A stretch of 64,000 nucleotides of DNA from Prevotella fusca JCM 17724 (GCF_001262015.1 NZ_CP012075.1:496001-560000), one strand, 5' to 3'. Counted from the stretch's first letter, positions 45,403 through 55,362 are shown. Program-made: numbers and translations. The notes: generated by a model from the sequence alone, not told the origin.

Positions 45403-45646
45403 TTATAGGAATAACCCTTTAAATCAATGTCCTTATAAGAAAACAACAACTTGTTTTGTAAAACAATTTCAAACCAGCATATTACCATCTTTAAGGAGCA
45501 CTAAAGCAGCTATCAAGCGATAATAGACTTTACTCTAAGCGACATTTGCTACTGTTCCCTCCTTTGGAGGGGCTGGAGGAGATTTTGTTTTGAAAACATC
45601 TTCAAAGGTTCTGCCCCCATACTGTCCATATTACAGAAACATTTTG

Positions 45647-45654
45647 TAAATTTG
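45647..45654 (+). promoter_or_regulatory. -7 box for mutS2
   Basis: TAAATTTG matches TAnnTTTG; it would give a leader of about 110 nt before the mutS2 start at 45770. Confidence 0.5.
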
Positions 45655-45769
45655 CAGTTCAAAAGACTGTAGCAGGCAAGACAAATAAGGATTGTGCAAC
45701 CATACAGGTTGCTTGCAATAACTACACTGCTACAAATGCCTGCAAATAACGCAAAGAGAAGATAAAACA

Positions 45770-48478
45770 ATGATATATCCCAAGAACTTTGAGCAGAAGA
45801 TTGGTTTCACGGAGGTGCGCTCACTCCTGCGTGCACGCTGCCTGTCGCCTTTAGGCAAGGAACGGATTGATGCGATGAGCTTTTCTACTGATGCCACACA
45901 GGTAAATACTTGGATGGAAGAAATCAGAGAGTTTCGTAGAATACAAGAAGGACAGGACGACTTTCCATTAGATAATTTCTTTGATGTACGCGAAAGTGTG
46001 GCACGGATTCGCTTGGAAGGAACCCACATGGAAGTGGAAGAACTCTTTGATTTGAAGCGTTCATTAGAGACAATCATTGCTATTGTGAACTTTCTGAGTC
46101 GTGGAGAAGAGACCGAACAGGGCGAAGTACGACATTACTACCCTACTCTCTATAATCTTGCAGATGGCATTGCCACCTTCCCATTGCTTGTTCAGCGCAT
46201 TTCACAGATTATCGACAAATTCGGCAAGATGCGTGACAACGCCTCACCAGAACTGCTCCAGATACGTCGAGAGCTTGCCCGCATAGAGGGAAGTATCTCA
46301 CGGACACTATACGGAATTCTACGTGCTGCACAGGGAGAAGGACTTGTTGAGAAGGATGTTACACCTACCTTGCGTGACGGCAGAGTGGTCATCCCGGTTG
46401 CACCGGGCTTGAAACGTAAGATTTCGGGTATTGTACACGATGAAAGTGCTACGGGTAGGACGGTTTATATTGAGCCTACCGAAGTTGTTGAAGCTAATAA
46501 TAAGATTCGTGAACTTGAGAATGAGGAGCGAAGAGAGATGATTCGTATCCTCACAGACTTTGCCAAAAAGGTACGTCCGAACGTGCGCGAGATTCTTGAC
46601 TCATACAATCTTATGGCTTCAGTAGACTTCATTCGTGCGAAAGCTGAGCTTGCCAGACTCTTTAAGAGCTTTGAGCCTCAGGTGGCTGATACGCCTCATA
46701 TTGATTGGATAAGAGCCATCCATCCTCTGCTTCAACTGTCTTTGGAAAGAAAGAATAATAAGAAGGTAAATTCTTCATTATCTGAGAGTAATGAAGAAAT
46801 AGATAAAGTTTCTAATGAAGTTGAAAACAAGCAAGAGTACGATACAATATTAGAGGAAGAGAACGAGACACGTAATGTTCCTTCAAGTGTTGTCCCTCTC
46901 GACATTCAACTCACCAATGACAAACATCTGTTGATTATCTCTGGTCCGAATGCTGGTGGTAAATCTGTTTGTCTGAAGACGGTAGGACTGCTTCAGTATA
47001 TGCTTCAGTGTGGTCTTTCCATCCCTGTTGGTGACCGTTCTACAACTGGTATCTTTACGGATATTATGATAGACATCGGTGATGAGCAAAGCATTGAGAA
47101 TGATCTCAGCACCTATTCTTCTCACTTGATGAATATGAAGATAATGATGCGTCGTGCTTCTGATCGTACGCTTATCCTCATTGATGAGTTTGGAACAGGT
47201 ACAGAACCACAGATTGGCGGAGCCATTGCAGAGTCAGTTTTACGTCAGTTCTGGCGGAAACATGCTTGGGCGGTGATTACAACCCACTATCAAAATCTTA
47301 AGCATTTTGCAGAAGAACATCCGGGAACAGCCAATGGTGCGATGCTCTATGACCGTCACGAAATGCGCCCACTCTTCCAGTTAGCCATCGGCAGACCGGG
47401 CAGTTCATTCGCTATTGAGATTGCTCGAAAGACAGGAATACCAGAGGAAGTTATCCGTGATGCATCAGAGATAGTTGGCTCTGATTATATCCAGAGTGAC
47501 AAATACTTACAGGATATTGTTCGAGATAAACGTTATTGGGAAAACAAACGTCAGACCATTCACAGCCACGAGAAGGAGCTGGAGAAGCGCATCAGTCAAT
47601 ATGAAAAAGATATTGCAGCATTAGAACAAAGTCGTAAGGAGATTCTCAATCGTGCCAAGGCACAAGCTGAAGAGATTATCAAGGAGAGTAACCGCCGTAT
47701 AGAAAACGCTATCCGTGAAATCAGAGAGAAGCAGGCTGAGAAGGAGGAAACCAAACGTATTCGTCAGGAACTGGCTGCTTATGAAGCAGGATTGACGGAT
47801 GGAGGCAAGACTGAAAAGGCTGATTCATCCAATAAGAAGAAACTAAAAAGTAGCGGATTACTCTCTGATGACGACTTCCAGAAGAAGGTTGATAAGATCA
47901 AGAGCCGAAAAGAACGCCACGAACAGCATCTGAAGGAAAAGACAAGCAAGCAACAAGCAGCTGCCGAAGCATTGAAGAATGCTGTGCGTAAACAGCAAGG
48001 TGGAGGTATTGTTATGGCTGGTGATTCTGTGCGGATAAAGGGTCTTACGACCGTTGGAAAGGTTGAATCAATTGAAGGAAAGCAGGCAACGGTGATCTTT
48101 GGAGGAATGAGAACAAAGATGGCTGTAAGCCGTCTGGAGCACGTAGACACAGCTACTATTCAGCCTGAACAAAAGCAATTCCAAGCATATAATTATAGCC
48201 GTGAGACACGTGAGACCATTGACAAGCATCGCAATCAGTTCCATCAAGAGTTGGATGTACGTGGCATGAGGGCTGATGAAGCCTTGAACCAGGTGCAATA
48301 CTTTATAGACGATGCCATCCTTGTTGGGGCAAGTCAGGTGCGTGTTCTTCATGGAAAGGGCAATGGAATACTTCGTCAGCTAATCCGACAGTACCTTGGC
48401 AGTGTTCCTAACGTTACAAACTATCGCGATGAACACGTACAGTTTGGTGGCGCAGGTATAACGGTTGTGGAGCTATAA
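45770..48478 (+). CDS. mutS2: Endonuclease MutS2
   Basis: 902-residue MutS-family ATPase that limits homologous recombination or rescues collided ribosomes; it is not part of mismatch repair. N-terminal lever and clamp region 1-310, Walker A ISGPNAGGKSVCLKTVGLLQ near 390, Walker B LILIDEFGTGTEP near 465, long coiled coil ~590-690, and a C-terminal Smr domain (HQELDVRGMRADEALN, VLHGKGNGILRQLIRQYL). It is ~115 residues longer than the Bacillus protein, partly because of an acidic low-complexity insert at about 325-370 (SLSESNEEIDKVSNEVENK...) just before the ATPase. Single gene. Confidence 0.95.
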   Translation: MIYPKNFEQKIGFTEVRSLLRARCLSPLGKERIDAMSFSTDATQVNTWMEEIREFRRIQEGQDDFPLDNFFDVRESVARIRLEGTHMEVEELFDLKRSLETIIAIVNFLSRGEETEQGEVRHYYPTLYNLADGIATFPLLVQRISQIIDKFGKMRDNASPELLQIRRELARIEGSISRTLYGILRAAQGEGLVEKDVTPTLRDGRVVIPVAPGLKRKISGIVHDESATGRTVYIEPTEVVEANNKIRELENEERREMIRILTDFAKKVRPNVREILDSYNLMASVDFIRAKAELARLFKSFEPQVADTPHIDWIRAIHPLLQLSLERKNNKKVNSSLSESNEEIDKVSNEVENKQEYDTILEEENETRNVPSSVVPLDIQLTNDKHLLIISGPNAGGKSVCLKTVGLLQYMLQCGLSIPVGDRSTTGIFTDIMIDIGDEQSIENDLSTYSSHLMNMKIMMRRASDRTLILIDEFGTGTEPQIGGAIAESVLRQFWRKHAWAVITTHYQNLKHFAEEHPGTANGAMLYDRHEMRPLFQLAIGRPGSSFAIEIARKTGIPEEVIRDASEIVGSDYIQSDKYLQDIVRDKRYWENKRQTIHSHEKELEKRISQYEKDIAALEQSRKEILNRAKAQAEEIIKESNRRIENAIREIREKQAEKEETKRIRQELAAYEAGLTDGGKTEKADSSNKKKLKSSGLLSDDDFQKKVDKIKSRKERHEQHLKEKTSKQQAAAEALKNAVRKQQGGGIVMAGDSVRIKGLTTVGKVESIEGKQATVIFGGMRTKMAVSRLEHVDTATIQPEQKQFQAYNYSRETRETIDKHRNQFHQELDVRGMRADEALNQVQYFIDDAILVGASQVRVLHGKGNGILRQLIRQYLGSVPNVTNYRDEHVQFGGAGITVVEL

Positions 48479-48587
48479 GTTAGTTGACAAGTAAACAAGT
48501 TCAGGAGTTTACGAGTTGATTGCTTTATTCTATGACAGATAAAAAGTATAGGCAATAAATTGATAGTGCAAGCGTTAGAATATTAAT

Positions 48588-50681
48588 ATGAACTACCTAA
48601 GGCTTTTACACATACTTCGCAGACAGAGACAGAATCTTCTCTTAGCTGTTGGTGTCACTATGATGCTGACTGCATGCGGTATAGATAGAAACATAAAGAA
48701 AGGTGAAAAACACCTTTCCTTGGGCGAGTATTATGACGCTGCGACCCAATTTAAGACCGCTTATCAGCGTACATCACCTAAAGATAGACGTCAACGTGGA
48801 GAGTTATCTTTGAAGATGGCTGGATGTTACGAGCGTATTTCGTCATCTCAACGAGCAATCGCTGCCTATAGAAATGCCATTCGTTATAAATTGGACAATG
48901 GTGAGACGCATAAGCGTTTGGCTGACAATCTGATGAAGGAAGGTAGCTATGCGGAGGCTGTTAAGGAATATCGAATAGCACTTGATTCGATGCCTAACAA
49001 TCAACTCATTGCTCAAAAAATGCAGACTGCACCAATAGCTGCAGGCGTGAAAGAGCGTGGTTCAAAGTATATTGTGAAGCGAATGGACGTGTTAAACTCA
49101 CGCCGACAGGATTATTCACCAATGCTTTTCGGTGATAAATACGAACAGCTGTATTTCACTTCAACACGAAATGAAGCGAAAGGCGACGAATTGAGTGGTA
49201 TTACGGGTGCAAAGGCTGGCGACATATTCCTTAGTGAAAAGGATGATAAAGGCAAATGGAGTACCCCAAAGGCTATTGAGTCTGCATTGAATACAGAGGC
49301 TGATGAGGGAACACCTGCTTTCTCAGTAGATGGTAGGGAGATGTATATCACACAGTGTTTGACTGACCCCAGCTATCCTCGTTATGCCCAGATTGCTGTC
49401 AGCAATCGTTCTGATGCAGCCTGGGGAAAGGCTACAAAGTTGGAAATCAGCCGTGACACACTGTCGAGCTTTGCCCATCCTGCAGTTTCACCAGATGGCA
49501 ACTGGCTTTATTTCACCAGTGATATGCCAGGCGGGAAAGGTGGTCTTGATATTTGGCGTGTACGTCTTACAGGTGGTACAACGGGAGGTGTTGAAAATCT
49601 TGGAGAGCCTATCAATACACCCGGAGACGAAGAGTTCCCTACTTTCCGACCAAATGGTGACCTTTATTTCTCAAGTAACGGACATGGTGGATTGGGTGGT
49701 CTTGACATCTTTATAGCTAAGGTTGGCTATGACCGGCGCTATCACTTAGAACATCCGGGATTCCCCCTTAACTCGCAAGGTGACGACTTTGGTATGACTT
49801 TCGAGGGCATTCACAATCGTGGTTTCTTCTCTTCAAACCGTGGTGACGGGCGTGGCTGGGACCATATTTATAGTTTTGAACTCCCAGAAATCATTCAGAC
49901 CGTCAAGGGATGGGTCTATGAAATGGATGGTTATGAGTTACCAGCTGCACAGATATTCATGGTAGGTGATGATGGAACCAATAAGAAGTTAGCTGTCAAA
50001 GGAGATGGCTCTTTCGAGCAGGAAGTACAACCCGGTGTTAATTATATCTTCCTTGCAACCTGCAATGGTTACTTAAATCATAAAGAAGAAATAAAGGTGG
50101 GTACAGTTGAAAACTCCAAGGTACATACGCTTCAGTTTGCTTTAGCAGGAATAAATGTACCTGTATTGATTGATAACATCTTCTATGACTTTGACAAAGC
50201 GACACTTCGTCCAGAATCAGAGAAGGCTTTGGATGCTCTTGTTAACCTACTCAAAGAGAATCCAAACGTAACGATTGAACTTTCAGCCCACACCGATTAC
50301 GTTGGTTCAGCTGATTATAACAAACGCCTTTCACAACGACGTGCAGATGCTGTAGTGGCTTATCTTACCACACATGGTATCGTTAAAGAACGTCTCACGC
50401 CTGTTGGATATGGCAAGGAGCGTCCTAAGAAGATTCGCAAGAAGGTCACAGAGAAGTATTCTTGGTTGAAGGAAAACGATGTACTTACCGAAGAATTCAT
50501 CAAGAAGATCGATAAGGAGAAGCAAGAGATAGCCAATCAATTGAACCGTCGAACTGAGTTTACGGTCCTTCGTACCACATACGGTATGTTTGATGAGAAG
50601 GGAAATCTCAAGCAACAACCAAGACCTAAGAAGAAAGACAGTCTCGATGATGATGGAATGATAATTATTGACATTCCCTAA
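48588..50681 (+). CDS. PorE-like OmpA-family lipoprotein (type IX secretion)
   Basis: 697 residues. Lipobox LTAC with Cys30, a TPR region at 35-140, a WD40/PD40 beta-propeller at ~170-415 (SPDGNWLYFTSDMPGGKGGL, FRPNGDLYFSSNGHGGLGGL), a carboxypeptidase-regulatory domain ~430-510, and a C-terminal OmpA domain (FYDFDKATLRPESEKALDAL, LSAHTDYVGSADYNKRLSQR). This TPR-propeller-CRD-OmpA order is that of P. gingivalis PorE, which binds peptidoglycan and anchors the T9SS. The stop is 5 nt before the next gene. Confidence 0.85.
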   Translation: MNYLRLLHILRRQRQNLLLAVGVTMMLTACGIDRNIKKGEKHLSLGEYYDAATQFKTAYQRTSPKDRRQRGELSLKMAGCYERISSSQRAIAAYRNAIRYKLDNGETHKRLADNLMKEGSYAEAVKEYRIALDSMPNNQLIAQKMQTAPIAAGVKERGSKYIVKRMDVLNSRRQDYSPMLFGDKYEQLYFTSTRNEAKGDELSGITGAKAGDIFLSEKDDKGKWSTPKAIESALNTEADEGTPAFSVDGREMYITQCLTDPSYPRYAQIAVSNRSDAAWGKATKLEISRDTLSSFAHPAVSPDGNWLYFTSDMPGGKGGLDIWRVRLTGGTTGGVENLGEPINTPGDEEFPTFRPNGDLYFSSNGHGGLGGLDIFIAKVGYDRRYHLEHPGFPLNSQGDDFGMTFEGIHNRGFFSSNRGDGRGWDHIYSFELPEIIQTVKGWVYEMDGYELPAAQIFMVGDDGTNKKLAVKGDGSFEQEVQPGVNYIFLATCNGYLNHKEEIKVGTVENSKVHTLQFALAGINVPVLIDNIFYDFDKATLRPESEKALDALVNLLKENPNVTIELSAHTDYVGSADYNKRLSQRRADAVVAYLTTHGIVKERLTPVGYGKERPKKIRKKVTEKYSWLKENDVLTEEFIKKIDKEKQEIANQLNRRTEFTVLRTTYGMFDEKGNLKQQPRPKKKDSLDDDGMIIIDIP

Positions 50682-50686
50682 GCGAT

Positions 50687-52090
50687 ATGACAAAAGATTA
50701 TAGCCAACCATATCAGGCAACACAATCTCCTTGTTCTTTTGCCCATGACGAGCAAGAAACAAGAGATGTAGAAGAAGTAGAAAAGAAACTTCCTCTTGCC
50801 TTTACGGCTTATACTCGTAACCTTTTCGGAGATGAACTCTATCAAATATTTCTGAAAGGGTTGCAAGCAATTCCTCCTGTAAGTATCCGTCTTAATCCTT
50901 TTAAGTTGTCCGAGGGAACGAATAAGATTAATCCTGAGTTAAGTCCTCGACCCATTCCTTGGTGCAAAGAAGGCTTCTGGTTGGAAACAAGACCTAACTT
51001 TACGTTCGACCCACTACTCCATGCCGGAGTTTATTACGTGCAGGAAGCATCGTCTATGTTTCTATCTCATGTACTGCAACACTGGGTAAAACAGCCTGTT
51101 ATGGTACTCGATCTTTGTGCTGCACCAGGTGGGAAAACAACTTGCACACGTACTTCTTTGCCTGCAGGTTCTTTCCTTTTCTCTAATGAACCGATAGGAA
51201 AACGAGCACAGATATTGGCAGAGAACGTTCAAAAGTTTGGTCATGAGGATGTTGTTGTTACAAATAATTATCCCCGTGATTATAAGAAATCAAAGCTAAT
51301 TTTCGATGCCATCATAGCTGATGTACCTTGCTCAGGAGAAGGAATGTTCCGCAAAGACCCACAATCTATTGAGGAATGGACCCCACAGAATGTGGAGAAC
51401 TGCTGGCAGCTACAGCGTAGTATCATTGCAGACATATGGGACAACCTGAAGCCTGGGGGTATTCTCATCTATTCCACCTGCACCTTCAATGCCCACGAAG
51501 ATGAAGAGAATATTGCGTGGATTCTCAACGAATATGATGCAAAACTCCTCTCTGTGCCCACAGAAGAAGCATGGAATATAACAGGTTCACTCATCGGTAA
51601 CCCACTCAAGGATGGTCAGGAGTTTCCTGTCTATCGTTTTATCCCGGGCAAGACACGTGGAGAAGGAATCTTTATGGCTATCATTCGTAAACGTGGAGAG
51701 AATCAAGCTCTCAAGTATAAGACAACTGTAAACTCCGACAAAGCTGTCACTGAAGCACATAAACGTCTCCGCATACTTTCACATGGTGTAAAAGAAGGTA
51801 TACAAAAAGGGAAAACTATCATACCAGACCATACATTAGCTCTCTCCCTCTCAACTGACAAAACTGCTTATCCTAATGTAGAAGTTGATTACCAGACAGC
51901 CATCGCCTATCTTCGACACGAGGCCATCGTATTATCTTCTGAAGCCCCACGTGGCATAGTTCTTCTTACTTATAAAGAACATCCAATAGGTTTTGCAAAG
52001 AACCTCGGCAACCGTGCCAACAATCTCTATCCACAGGAATGGCGCATAAAGAGTACACATATCCCAAACGAACCTCTGGTGCTTCTGTAA
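50687..52090 (+). CDS. rRNA cytosine-C5 methyltransferase, RsmF/NOL1 family
   Basis: 467 residues. SAM-binding DLCAAPGGKTT near 139, proline-cysteine motif VPCSGEGMFRKDP near 217 and catalytic-Cys motif IYSTCTFNAHEDEENIAWIL near 262. The C-terminal ~130 residues form the RsmF-type PUA-like extension (LGNRANNLYPQEWRIKS). Methylates a cytosine in 16S rRNA. It starts 5 nt after porE, so they share a transcript; an ATG further in, MAFTAY-like, is not needed. Confidence 0.9.
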   Translation: MTKDYSQPYQATQSPCSFAHDEQETRDVEEVEKKLPLAFTAYTRNLFGDELYQIFLKGLQAIPPVSIRLNPFKLSEGTNKINPELSPRPIPWCKEGFWLETRPNFTFDPLLHAGVYYVQEASSMFLSHVLQHWVKQPVMVLDLCAAPGGKTTCTRTSLPAGSFLFSNEPIGKRAQILAENVQKFGHEDVVVTNNYPRDYKKSKLIFDAIIADVPCSGEGMFRKDPQSIEEWTPQNVENCWQLQRSIIADIWDNLKPGGILIYSTCTFNAHEDEENIAWILNEYDAKLLSVPTEEAWNITGSLIGNPLKDGQEFPVYRFIPGKTRGEGIFMAIIRKRGENQALKYKTTVNSDKAVTEAHKRLRILSHGVKEGIQKGKTIIPDHTLALSLSTDKTAYPNVEVDYQTAIAYLRHEAIVLSSEAPRGIVLLTYKEHPIGFAKNLGNRANNLYPQEWRIKSTHIPNEPLVLL

Positions 52091-52160
52091 CATAAAAGAA
52101 GATAAGAATAAACTTAAAAATGATATACCCCTGCAATATCTAAGAAATAAATAGACTATT

Positions 52161-52955
52161 ATGCAACAATATTTAAACCTCCTCAACCGCATCCTTACAG
52201 AAGGAACACAGAAAGGTGACAGAACAGGAACGGGAACTTTATCTATTTTTGGTCATCAGATGCGCTTTGATTTGCGCGATGGCTTTCCACTGCTGACTAC
52301 CAAGAAGCTGCATTTGAAAAGTATTATTTATGAATTACTATGGTTCTTACGTGGCGATACGAATGTGCGCTACCTACAGGAACATGGTGTAAGAATATGG
52401 AATGAGTGGGCTGATGAAAACGGAGATCTCGGTCCTGTCTATGGTCATCAGTGGCGTTCATGGCCTGATTATAAAGGAGGTACTATTGATCAGATTAAGA
52501 ATGTAGTCGATATGATCAAGCATAATCCTGATTCACGTCGTATGTTAGTTACTGCATGGAACCCAGCAGAAGTGGATAACATGGCTCTTCCACCTTGTCA
52601 CTGTCTCTTCCAATTCTATGTTGCTGATGGTAGATTATCACTCCAACTCTATCAGCGTTCAGCTGACAGCTTCCTCGGTGTGCCGTTTAATATTGCTTCA
52701 TACGCTCTTCTTCTGCAGATGATAGCACAGGTAACAGGGCTTGAGCCGGGTGATTTTATCCATACTACTGGCGACACACATCTCTATATGAACCACCTTG
52801 AGCAGGCTAAACTACAGCTTACACGTGAACCACGTCCACTTCCAAAGATGAAGATTAATCCTGATGTTAAGGATATCTTCGACTTCAAGTTTGAAGACTT
52901 TGAACTGACTGATTACGACCCGTTGCCACATATACCGGGAGTCGTTGCAGTGTAA
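52161..52955 (+). CDS. thyA: Thymidylate synthase
   Basis: 264 residues, the size of E. coli ThyA. Makes dTMP from dUMP with methylene-THF. The dUMP-site [20 protein letters not shown], the catalytic Cys in [12 protein letters not shown], the [20 protein letters not shown] segment and the C-terminal PGVVAV are all present. Together with folA 170 bp downstream it forms the standard thyA-folA pair: the DHF made here is reduced by FolA. Confidence 0.97.
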   Translation: MQQYLNLLNRILTEGTQKGDRTGTGTLSIFGHQMRFDLRDGFPLLTTKKLHLKSIIYELLWFLRGDTNVRYLQEHGVRIWNEWADENGDLGPVYGHQWRSWPDYKGGTIDQIKNVVDMIKHNPDSRRMLVTAWNPAEVDNMALPPCHCLFQFYVADGRLSLQLYQRSADSFLGVPFNIASYALLLQMIAQVTGLEPGDFIHTTGDTHLYMNHLEQAKLQLTREPRPLPKMKINPDVKDIFDFKFEDFELTDYDPLPHIPGVVAV

Positions 52956-52959
52956 AAAG

Positions 52960-53112
52960 CCTCCCTCAACCCCTCCAAAAGGAGGGGAGTGCAAATAGGA
53001 GGTAGTTTATCTCTTAGCTTTAAAGTCAATTATAGTAGCCAAGAACTTTATATCCTTCACCAACCTGATAGCCTAATAGGCACTCCCCTCCTTTGGAGGG
53101 GTTGGGGGGAGG
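52960..53112. repeat. 33-bp inverted repeat in the thyA-folA spacer
   Basis: Arms 52960-52992 and 53080-53112 are almost perfectly complementary; each arm is itself a CCCCTCC-AAA-GGAGGGG hairpin. The same core occurs near 45557. This is a type of G+C-rich intergenic repeat that is frequent in Bacteroidota draft genomes. It could attenuate read-through from thyA to folA. Confidence 0.7.
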
Positions 53113-53127
53113 TTCTTAAACACAATT

Positions 53128-53613
53128 ATGGAAATAAATATTATTGCAGCAGTAGCAGCCAATCGCGCCATTGGCTATCAGAATGATATGGTCTATTTCA
53201 TTAGCGAAGACCTAAAACGTTTTAAACAACTAACAACGGGACACACCGTTATCATGGGACGTAAGACATTCCATTCACTACCAAAAGGCGCCCTGCCTAA
53301 TCGTAGGAACATTGTACTTAGTAGAACGGAAACAGACTTCCCTGGTTGTGATGTCTATTCTTCACTCGATGAAGCTCTCAAGCATATTGGTGCAGAAGAA
53401 CAGGCTTTCATCATTGGCGGAGCAAGTCTTTATAAGGAGGCTCTCACCATTGCAGACCGACTCTATCTTACCGAGATAGCAGCTATCCCCCCACATGCTG
53501 ACGTCTTCTTCCCTGCTTATGACGATGGAAGATGGACTGTAGAATCACGTGAAGAACGCCCTGCGACAGATAACAATCCTGCTTATGCTTTCGTAAATTA
53601 TGTGCGGAAATAA
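53128..53613 (+). CDS. folA: Dihydrofolate reductase
   Basis: 161 residues. Reduces DHF to THF with NADPH. N-terminal INIIAAVAANRAIGYQNDMV, substrate Glu/Asp region ISEDLKRFKQLTTGHTVIMG, and GGASLYKEAL are standard for bacterial DHFR. Length normal. Probably co-expressed with thyA, although a large hairpin lies between. Confidence 0.96.
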   Translation: MEINIIAAVAANRAIGYQNDMVYFISEDLKRFKQLTTGHTVIMGRKTFHSLPKGALPNRRNIVLSRTETDFPGCDVYSSLDEALKHIGAEEQAFIIGGASLYKEALTIADRLYLTEIAAIPPHADVFFPAYDDGRWTVESREERPATDNNPAYAFVNYVRK

Positions 53614-53625
53614 GCCTCATCCCCA

Positions 53626-53805
53626 GAGGGTGTGTCAAAATGCAAATTAATAACTTGATAACTTTCAAACTATAAGTATTTTTTCTTAAAAGCAAAGAAA
53701 AAGACCATTTCTTTACTCAAAATCGAGTACAGAAATGGTCATTTTTAATGAATTGTTTCAAACTGTAAGATTATCAAAATGGTATATGCATTTAGACACT
53801 CCCTC
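53626..53805. mobile_element. 180-bp MITE-like element with internal hairpin
   Basis: Ends GAGGGTGTGTCAAAATGCA (53626) and, reversed from 53805, GAGGGAGTGTCTAAATGCA form imperfect inverted repeats. Inside, GACCATTTCTTTACTC pairs with GAGTACAGAAATGGTC (one mismatch) around AAAATC, with A and T runs outside, i.e. terminator-like in both directions. No target duplication is visible. Non-coding. Confidence 0.65.
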
Positions 53806-53842
53806 AATAACAAACTGACCCATGATAAGTCAATCAATGAAT

Positions 53843-53883
53843 AAAGGCAGCAGTAACGGAGTAGCCCGTTTACTGCTGCCTTT
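53843..53883 (-). terminator. Terminator for ribH
   Basis: AAAGGCAGCAGTAA pairs perfectly with TTACTGCTGCCTTT around a loop of 13 nt. It lies 24 nt after the ribH stop on the minus strand, with A/T flanks that give a U-run in that direction. Confidence 0.8.
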
Positions 53884-53906
53884 AAATTATTTGTTAAACT
53901 GCCCGT

Positions 53907-54383
53907 TTAGAACTTTGCCATCTTAATAGCATCGATAGCACACTCATCCCCCTTGTTTCCAAGTCTGCCACCGCTGCGGTCCTTAGCCTGCTGCAGGTTG
54001 TCAGTAGTAAGAAGACCATAGATGACAGGGATGTTCTGCGATGCGTTGAGGCGTGCTATGCCGTATGTAACACCTTCACAGATATAGTCGAAGTGAGGCG
54101 TTTCACCACGAATAACACTTCCAAGAATGATAACAGCATCAAAACCGTCATTCTTAGTCATCATCTGTGCACCGTAAATAAGTTCAAAGCTACCTGGGAC
54201 AGTCTTGATATGAATATTCTCTGGGATAGCACCATGCTTCTCAAGTGTTTTTACAGCACCATCAAGCAACGCACCAGTAATCTCCGGGTTCCATTCAGCT
54301 ACGACAATGCCGAAACACATGTTGCTTGCGTCAGGTACGCTCTGTGCATCGTAGTCGGATAAATGATGAAGTTCTGTTGCCAT
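53907..54383 (-). CDS. ribH: 6,7-dimethyl-8-ribityllumazine synthase
   Basis: 158 residues. Condenses ribitylamino-uracil with dihydroxybutanone phosphate in riboflavin synthesis, as an icosahedral or pentameric assembly. Landmarks: [33 protein letters not shown] and [13 protein letters not shown], with the phosphate and proton-transfer residues (Arg, His) in the last. It follows the TPR membrane gene by 6 nt on the same strand. Confidence 0.95.
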   Translation of the reverse strand: MATELHHLSDYDAQSVPDASNMCFGIVVAEWNPEITGALLDGAVKTLEKHGAIPENIHIKTVPGSFELIYGAQMMTKNDGFDAVIILGSVIRGETPHFDYICEGVTYGIARLNASQNIPVIYGLLTTDNLQQAKDRSGGRLGNKGDECAIDAIKMAKF

Positions 54384-54389
54384 AACTGC

Positions 54390-55064
54390 TTAGTTGGAAG
54401 CACGCTCAATGTACTTGTCAATATCCTGATAGACAGGAGAGTTGACGTAAGTCTTCTTGATATCCTTGTAGATTTCAAGTGCTTCAGCCTTCTTTCCCTC
54501 ACTTTCAAGGAGGATGCCAGCCTTGCGCAATGCCAGAGGAGCGATACTGAGGTTGGTATTGTCAGCTGCTTCAGAGTTAGCCATCTTTGCTGCTTTCTTG
54601 AAGCACTCAACAGCCTTGTCGTTCTGGTTGTTGTTGGCATAGATGTCACCAAGTGCCATCTGTGATGCCGGACTGATCATCTCATCGTTGGATGTGCTGA
54701 ACTTTTCTGCATTCTCCAATGCCTTTGCCCAGTTTGGTTTAGACTGGTGAGCATAGCAAAGTGCTACATAAAGGTTTGCAAGATTGCCGGCGTCAGTGCT
54801 GCTGTAGTCGCTCTGTACCTTCTGGAAACCGGCAAGTGCCTGGTCATACTGCTGACTGTTGAAGAGCATCTGGCTCTTAGCCAACTCTGTGCTTGCTTCA
54901 GCCTCATGAGGAGCAGAGATATAGTTCTTGTAAAGGATAACACCTGCTACGACTACGACGACAGCAACTAAGGCGATAAGGAAAGGCTTCTTGTATTTCA
55001 AGAAAGCGGCTTCAGAATTGTTAAGGGTATCTTCGTATGTACCCTGTTCTTTGTTGTTTACCAT
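54390..55064 (-). CDS. Membrane-anchored TPR protein (YfgM-like)
   Basis: 224 residues. One transmembrane helix near 27-47 (KPFLIALVAVVVVVAGVILY) with a short cytosolic N-terminus, then tetratricopeptide repeats to the end (AKSQMLFNSQQYDQALAGFQ, ALGDIYANNNQNDKAVECFK, ALEIYKDIKKTY). It resembles YfgM, a SecYEG-associated chaperone, but in Bacteroidota the function is not known. It is the first gene of a unit with ribH, with a TAATTTTG box 59 nt upstream. Confidence 0.85.
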   Translation of the reverse strand: MVNNKEQGTYEDTLNNSEAAFLKYKKPFLIALVAVVVVVAGVILYKNYISAPHEAEASTELAKSQMLFNSQQYDQALAGFQKVQSDYSSTDAGNLANLYVALCYAHQSKPNWAKALENAEKFSTSNDEMISPASQMALGDIYANNNQNDKAVECFKKAAKMANSEAADNTNLSIAPLALRKAGILLESEGKKAEALEIYKDIKKTYVNSPVYQDIDKYIERASN

Positions 55065-55122
55065 TTTTATGTTATGATGTTTTTATTTTATTCCAATCTG
55101 TAAGGTGCGTATTATAGCGGGA

Positions 55123-55130
55123 CAAAATTA
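55123..55130 (-). promoter_or_regulatory. -7 box for the TPR-ribH unit
   Basis: The minus strand reads TAATTTTG, matching TAnnTTTG, 59 nt upstream of the TPR gene start. Confidence 0.55.
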
Positions 55131-55194
55131 ATCAAAAAGTTGCATATATTGAAATTTATCAACGACTTTTTTCTTTTATTGAAAGGAAATGAGT

Positions 55195-55202
55195 TAACTT
55201 TG
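55195..55202 (+). promoter_or_regulatory. -7 box for recF
   Basis: TAACTTTG matches TAnnTTTG. It is divergent from the TPR promoter and gives a ~155-nt leader to recF at 55363. Confidence 0.55.
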
Positions 55203-55362
55203 CAGGGAAAGGAAAGATGTATGTGGATTTTAAGATGTTATAGGATAAAGCCTGATGTTTTTTCAGGGAGGAAGTCTTACCACTGGCTTATCTTTCTGTG
55301 TAATTGTAGGGAATGCAGATTCCAATCATTCCCTTGACTCCAAAAGTTATAAAACAAACACG

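Larger units (their letters stand above)
44977..45769. other. Long intergenic region between divergent genes
   Basis: About 790 bp with no convincing gene. It contains 11-bp array 3 (45275-45402), a G+C-rich inverted motif CCCTCCTTTGGAGGGG near 45557 shared with the thyA-folA spacer, and the mutS2 promoter at 45647. The 73-codon minus-strand frame at 45549-45770 has no supporting features. Confidence 0.55.
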
